A DNA stretch of 64,000 bases, taken from NCBI RefSeq assembly GCF_035958815.1, contig NZ_CP108383.1, positions 7,564,001-7,628,000 on the forward strand, read 5' to 3'. Below, piece after piece: positions 62,204 through 64,000 of the stretch. The position numbers and the translations under genes are program-made. Source of the stretch: Nocardia sp. NBC_01327. GTDB lineage: Bacteria > Actinomycetota > Actinomycetes > Mycobacteriales > Mycobacteriaceae. The notes beneath the pieces are model-generated. The model was given only the letters and a program-made list of their open reading frames with translations. It made no database searches and was not told where the DNA came from. Each line of letters opens with the position of its first letter. Positions within the stretch are counted from its first letter, which is position 1.

Positions 62204-62242
62204 GCTCGATGTCCGAGGTTCGGGACAACCCGGACATCGAGC
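62204..62242 (+). terminator. Hairpin after smtB-zur
   Basis: Perfect 12-bp arms GCTCGATGTCCG (62204-62215) and CGGACATCGAGC (62231-62242) with a 15-nt loop, starting 12 bp after the zur stop and followed by a short T/C-rich stretch. It probably separates zur from the TetR gene. Confidence 0.65.
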
Positions 62243-62257
62243 TGTCATCTTGTTGCG

Positions 62258-62271
62258 AACGGATATTCGTT
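62258..62271. promoter_or_regulatory. Candidate TetR autoregulatory site
   Basis: AACG-GATATT-CGTT (62258-62271) is a 4-6-4 inverted repeat 15 bp before the ATG of the TetR gene, in an AT-rich stretch that should contain its promoter. The location suits autorepression. Confidence 0.4.
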
Positions 62272-62285
62272 TTAGTTTTGGGTCC

Positions 62286-62915
62286 ATGCCCAGAGTCAGC
62301 GAAGAACACCTCGAACGACGCAGACTGCAAATCCTCGACGCCGCGCAAATGTGCTTCGCCCGCAAGGGAATTCACACCACCACCATGCAGGACGTGTTCG
62401 CCGAATCCGGCCTCTCCGCAGGTGCGGTGTACCGCTACTTCAAATCCAAGGACGACCTCATCGCGGCCCTCACCAGCGAGGCGACCGTCGATCTGCGCGC
62501 CGCTCTGAGTGAAGCCGTCTACAGCGATCCGCTGCCCACACCGGCGGAACTGGTTCGCTCCATTACCGAAACCATCGTCCGCCTCAGTGGGGCGAGCGGG
62601 CCCGTGCGCGTCATTCCGCAGGCGTGGGCGCTGGCCCTGACCGACGCCAATATCGGCGACTATGTCCGCACCAGCATCAGCGGTATCCGGCGGCTGTGGA
62701 TCGACTACGCCATTCGCATGCGCGATATCGGCTGGCTGCCGATCGATGCCGATACCGATGCGGTGGGAAAGGCCTTCCTCGGGCTGCTTCCCGGGTTCAT
62801 ACTGCAGCACCTGATCCTGGGCGATACCGATCCCGAATCCTTCAGCCGCGGTGTGGCACAGCTGCTGCCCGCCTACGGGCCGATCAGCGCCGTCGCCGAA
62901 ATCTCGCCCAACTGA
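62286..62915 (+). CDS. TetR-family transcriptional regulator
   Basis: A 209-aa regulator. HTH at ~10-57: RRLQILDAAQMCFARKGIHTTTMQDVFAESGLSAGAVYRYFKSKDDLIAAL. The C-terminal helical ligand domain is of the TetR_C type (PQAWALALTDANIGDYVRTSISGIRRLWIDYAIRMRDIGWL). The ATG at 62286 removes a 12-aa extension that would overlap the likely operator. It lies between zur and the convergent Rv2360c-like gene; no target gene is obvious. Ligand unknown. Confidence 0.9.
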   Translation: MPRVSEEHLERRRLQILDAAQMCFARKGIHTTTMQDVFAESGLSAGAVYRYFKSKDDLIAALTSEATVDLRAALSEAVYSDPLPTPAELVRSITETIVRLSGASGPVRVIPQAWALALTDANIGDYVRTSISGIRRLWIDYAIRMRDIGWLPIDADTDAVGKAFLGLLPGFILQHLILGDTDPESFSRGVAQLLPAYGPISAVAEISPN

Positions 62916-62922
62916 ACAGGAT

Positions 62923-63336
62923 TCAGGGCAGTACCAAACCCTGCCGGGCGCGGCCCGCGCCCGAGAGCACCAGCAGCAGCATGGTGGCGAGCGCCTCATC
63001 CTCCAACCCGACAGCCGGGAAGGTGTAGCGCAGGATGATGTCGGCCAGCCTGTCGTGGCCGACGATGGTGATCGAGCCGAACTGCAGGGCGGCATTGCGC
63101 TCGGCAACTCGCTTGTGCAACTGCGGTTTCAGCGGGCGATCCCAGGCCAGCACACAGGTCAGGGTCAGCACGTCCAGGCCGGGGGCCAGGTTCACGCCGC
63201 GCAGGGAGCACAGCGAGCCGTCGAATTCGAAACCGAGGCCGCCGCCCTCCTCGACGCGGACGTGCACCTCGTAGCGGGCCAGTGCGACACCGGCGCGCGC
63301 CTGCAGGTCCTCGGCCGGGGACAGTTCGTCGCTCAC
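62923..63336 (-). CDS. Conserved actinobacterial protein (Rv2360c-like)
   Basis: A 137-aa soluble protein with no signal or membrane segment. It starts VSDELSPAEDLQARAGVALARYEVHVRVEEGGGLGFEFDGSLCSLRGVNLAPGLDVLTLTCVLAWDRPL and ends in a helical half. The alternating strands and helices suggest a small alpha/beta fold, perhaps related to YbjN-like domains; this is a guess. The GTG at 63336 overlaps the uppS stop by 4 nt, so it is coupled to uppS. The same gene order (Rv2361c-Rv2360c-zur) occurs in mycobacteria. Function unknown. Confidence 0.82.
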   Translation of the reverse strand: MSDELSPAEDLQARAGVALARYEVHVRVEEGGGLGFEFDGSLCSLRGVNLAPGLDVLTLTCVLAWDRPLKPQLHKRVAERNAALQFGSITIVGHDRLADIILRYTFPAVGLEDEALATMLLLVLSGAGRARQGLVLP

Positions 63337-64000
63337 TTCGCGCCACCGAAACGGCGGTCGCGCTTGGCGTACTCCAGGCACGCGGCCCAGAGATTGCGGC
63401 GGTCGAAATCGGGGAAAAGTGTTTCCTGGAACACGAATTCGGCGTACGCCGACTGCCACATGAGGAAGTTCGAGGTGCGGAACTCACCCGACGGGCGCAG
63501 GAACAGATCCACATCCGGCATATCCGGCTCGTCCAGGTAACGGGCCACCGTCGCCTCGTTCACCTTCTCCGGATCGATCTCGCCCCGTGCCACCCGGCGC
63601 GCGATTTCCCTTGCGGCATCAGCGATCTCGGCACGGCCGCCGTAGTTGACGCACATGGTCAGGGTCATCACCGTATTGTCCTGGGTGAGCTCTTCGGCGA
63701 CCTCGAGCTCCTTGATCACGCTGCGCCACAGGCGCGGTCGCCGCCCCGCCCAGCGCACCCGCACACCCATCTCGTGCATCTCGTCGCGACGGCGGCGGAT
63801 CACATCGCGATTGAACCCCATGAGGAACTTGACCTCATCCGGGCTGCGCCGCCAGTTCTCGGTGGAGAAGGCGTACGCCGACAGCCACTTCACACCGATC
63901 TCGATACAACCCTCGACGGTGTCCATGAGGACCGCCTCGCCGCGCTCGTGCCCCGCGGTGCGCGGCAGACCCTGCTCCTGCGCCCAGCGGCCGTTGCCGT
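63333..64000 (-). CDS. uppS: Polyprenyl diphosphate synthase (UppS, cis-prenyltransferase), 5' end off the window
   Basis: Adds isoprene units in cis to make decaprenyl/undecaprenyl diphosphate, the lipid carrier for cell-wall precursors. The visible part begins inside the first conserved block, (D)GNGRWA, with the last two bases of the catalytic Asp codon at the edge; then GHERGEAVLMDTV, WLSAYAFSTENWRRSPDEV, LTMCVNYGGRAEIADAA and DLFLRPSGEFRTSNFLMWQSAYAEFVF, all active-site or dimer motifs. Orthologue by context of Rv2361c. The short N-terminus is missing from the window. It overlaps the Rv2360c-like gene downstream. Confidence 0.95.
   Translation of the reverse strand, partial: GNGRWAQEQGLPRTAGHERGEAVLMDTVEGCIEIGVKWLSAYAFSTENWRRSPDEVKFLMGFNRDVIRRRRDEMHEMGVRVRWAGRRPRLWRSVIKELEVAEELTQDNTVMTLTMCVNYGGRAEIADAAREIARRVARGEIDPEKVNEATVARYLDEPDMPDVDLFLRPSGEFRTSNFLMWQSAYAEFVFQETLFPDFDRRNLWAACLEYAKRDRRFGGAK

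Overview
The window looks like chromosomal DNA of a mycolic-acid actinomycete, most likely Nocardia. The DNA is very GC-rich, GTG starts and 4-nt stop/start overlaps are common, and two blocks match the gene order I recall around dnaG-dgt and glyS-smtB-zur-uppS in Mycobacterium tuberculosis (Rv2342-Rv2345 and Rv2357c-Rv2361c). The genus call is inference.

Layout. 1-6.1 kb: a truncated APC amino-acid permease, then a minus-strand unit of serine hydrolase, MFS exporter, MarR regulator and secreted N-acetylmuramoyl-L-alanine amidase, with a quinone oxidoreductase-like gene upstream. 6.3-7.7 kb: a 72-aa orphan protein and an HTH/membrane-protein pair. 7.9-13.8 kb: a complete conservon (cvnA-E: sensor-like ATPase, roadblock protein, DUF742 protein, small GTPase, cytochrome P450) followed by a second P450, all overlapping. 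13.8-28.7 kb: single genes and small operons, including a lipoprotein, a GlsB-type membrane protein, an LCMT-type methyltransferase, a carboxylic acid reductase, a seven-repeat delta-60 lipoprotein, a TerD protein, a second serine hydrolase, DoxX, a thioesterase with a secreted lipase, TetR divergent from a carotenoid oxygenase, and an SDR.

29.0-39.2 kb: conserved core with tRNA-Asn, an Rv2342-like protein, dnaG, a biotin ECF transporter (bioN-bioY-bioM), a DUF4190-type protein, dgt, a YdcF protein, an MBL hydrolase and the Rv2345-like TPM protein. 39.4-59.6 kb: a lineage-variable segment with an ABC exporter plus DesK/DesR-type two-component system, a molybdopterin oxidoreductase, and a 4750-aa non-ribosomal peptide synthetase (NRPS) preceded by a small DUF6875-like gene. 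59.7-64 kb: conserved core again with glyS, smtB, zur, a TetR gene, an Rv2360c-like gene and uppS, which is cut by the window edge.

The most notable system is the DUF6875-like/NRPS operon. The NRPS reads C-A-T-E, C-A-T, C-A-T, C-T-TE. Its first C domain and its TE resemble those of EntF, the last module has no adenylation domain, and the first C domain contains six 45-bp in-frame tandem repeats. No MbtH, starter-loading or export gene is visible beside it, so the product cannot be named. Also notable are the cell-wall-themed four-gene operon at 1.5-5 kb, the conservon P450 with a degenerate ExxR motif, and several operator-like palindromes.
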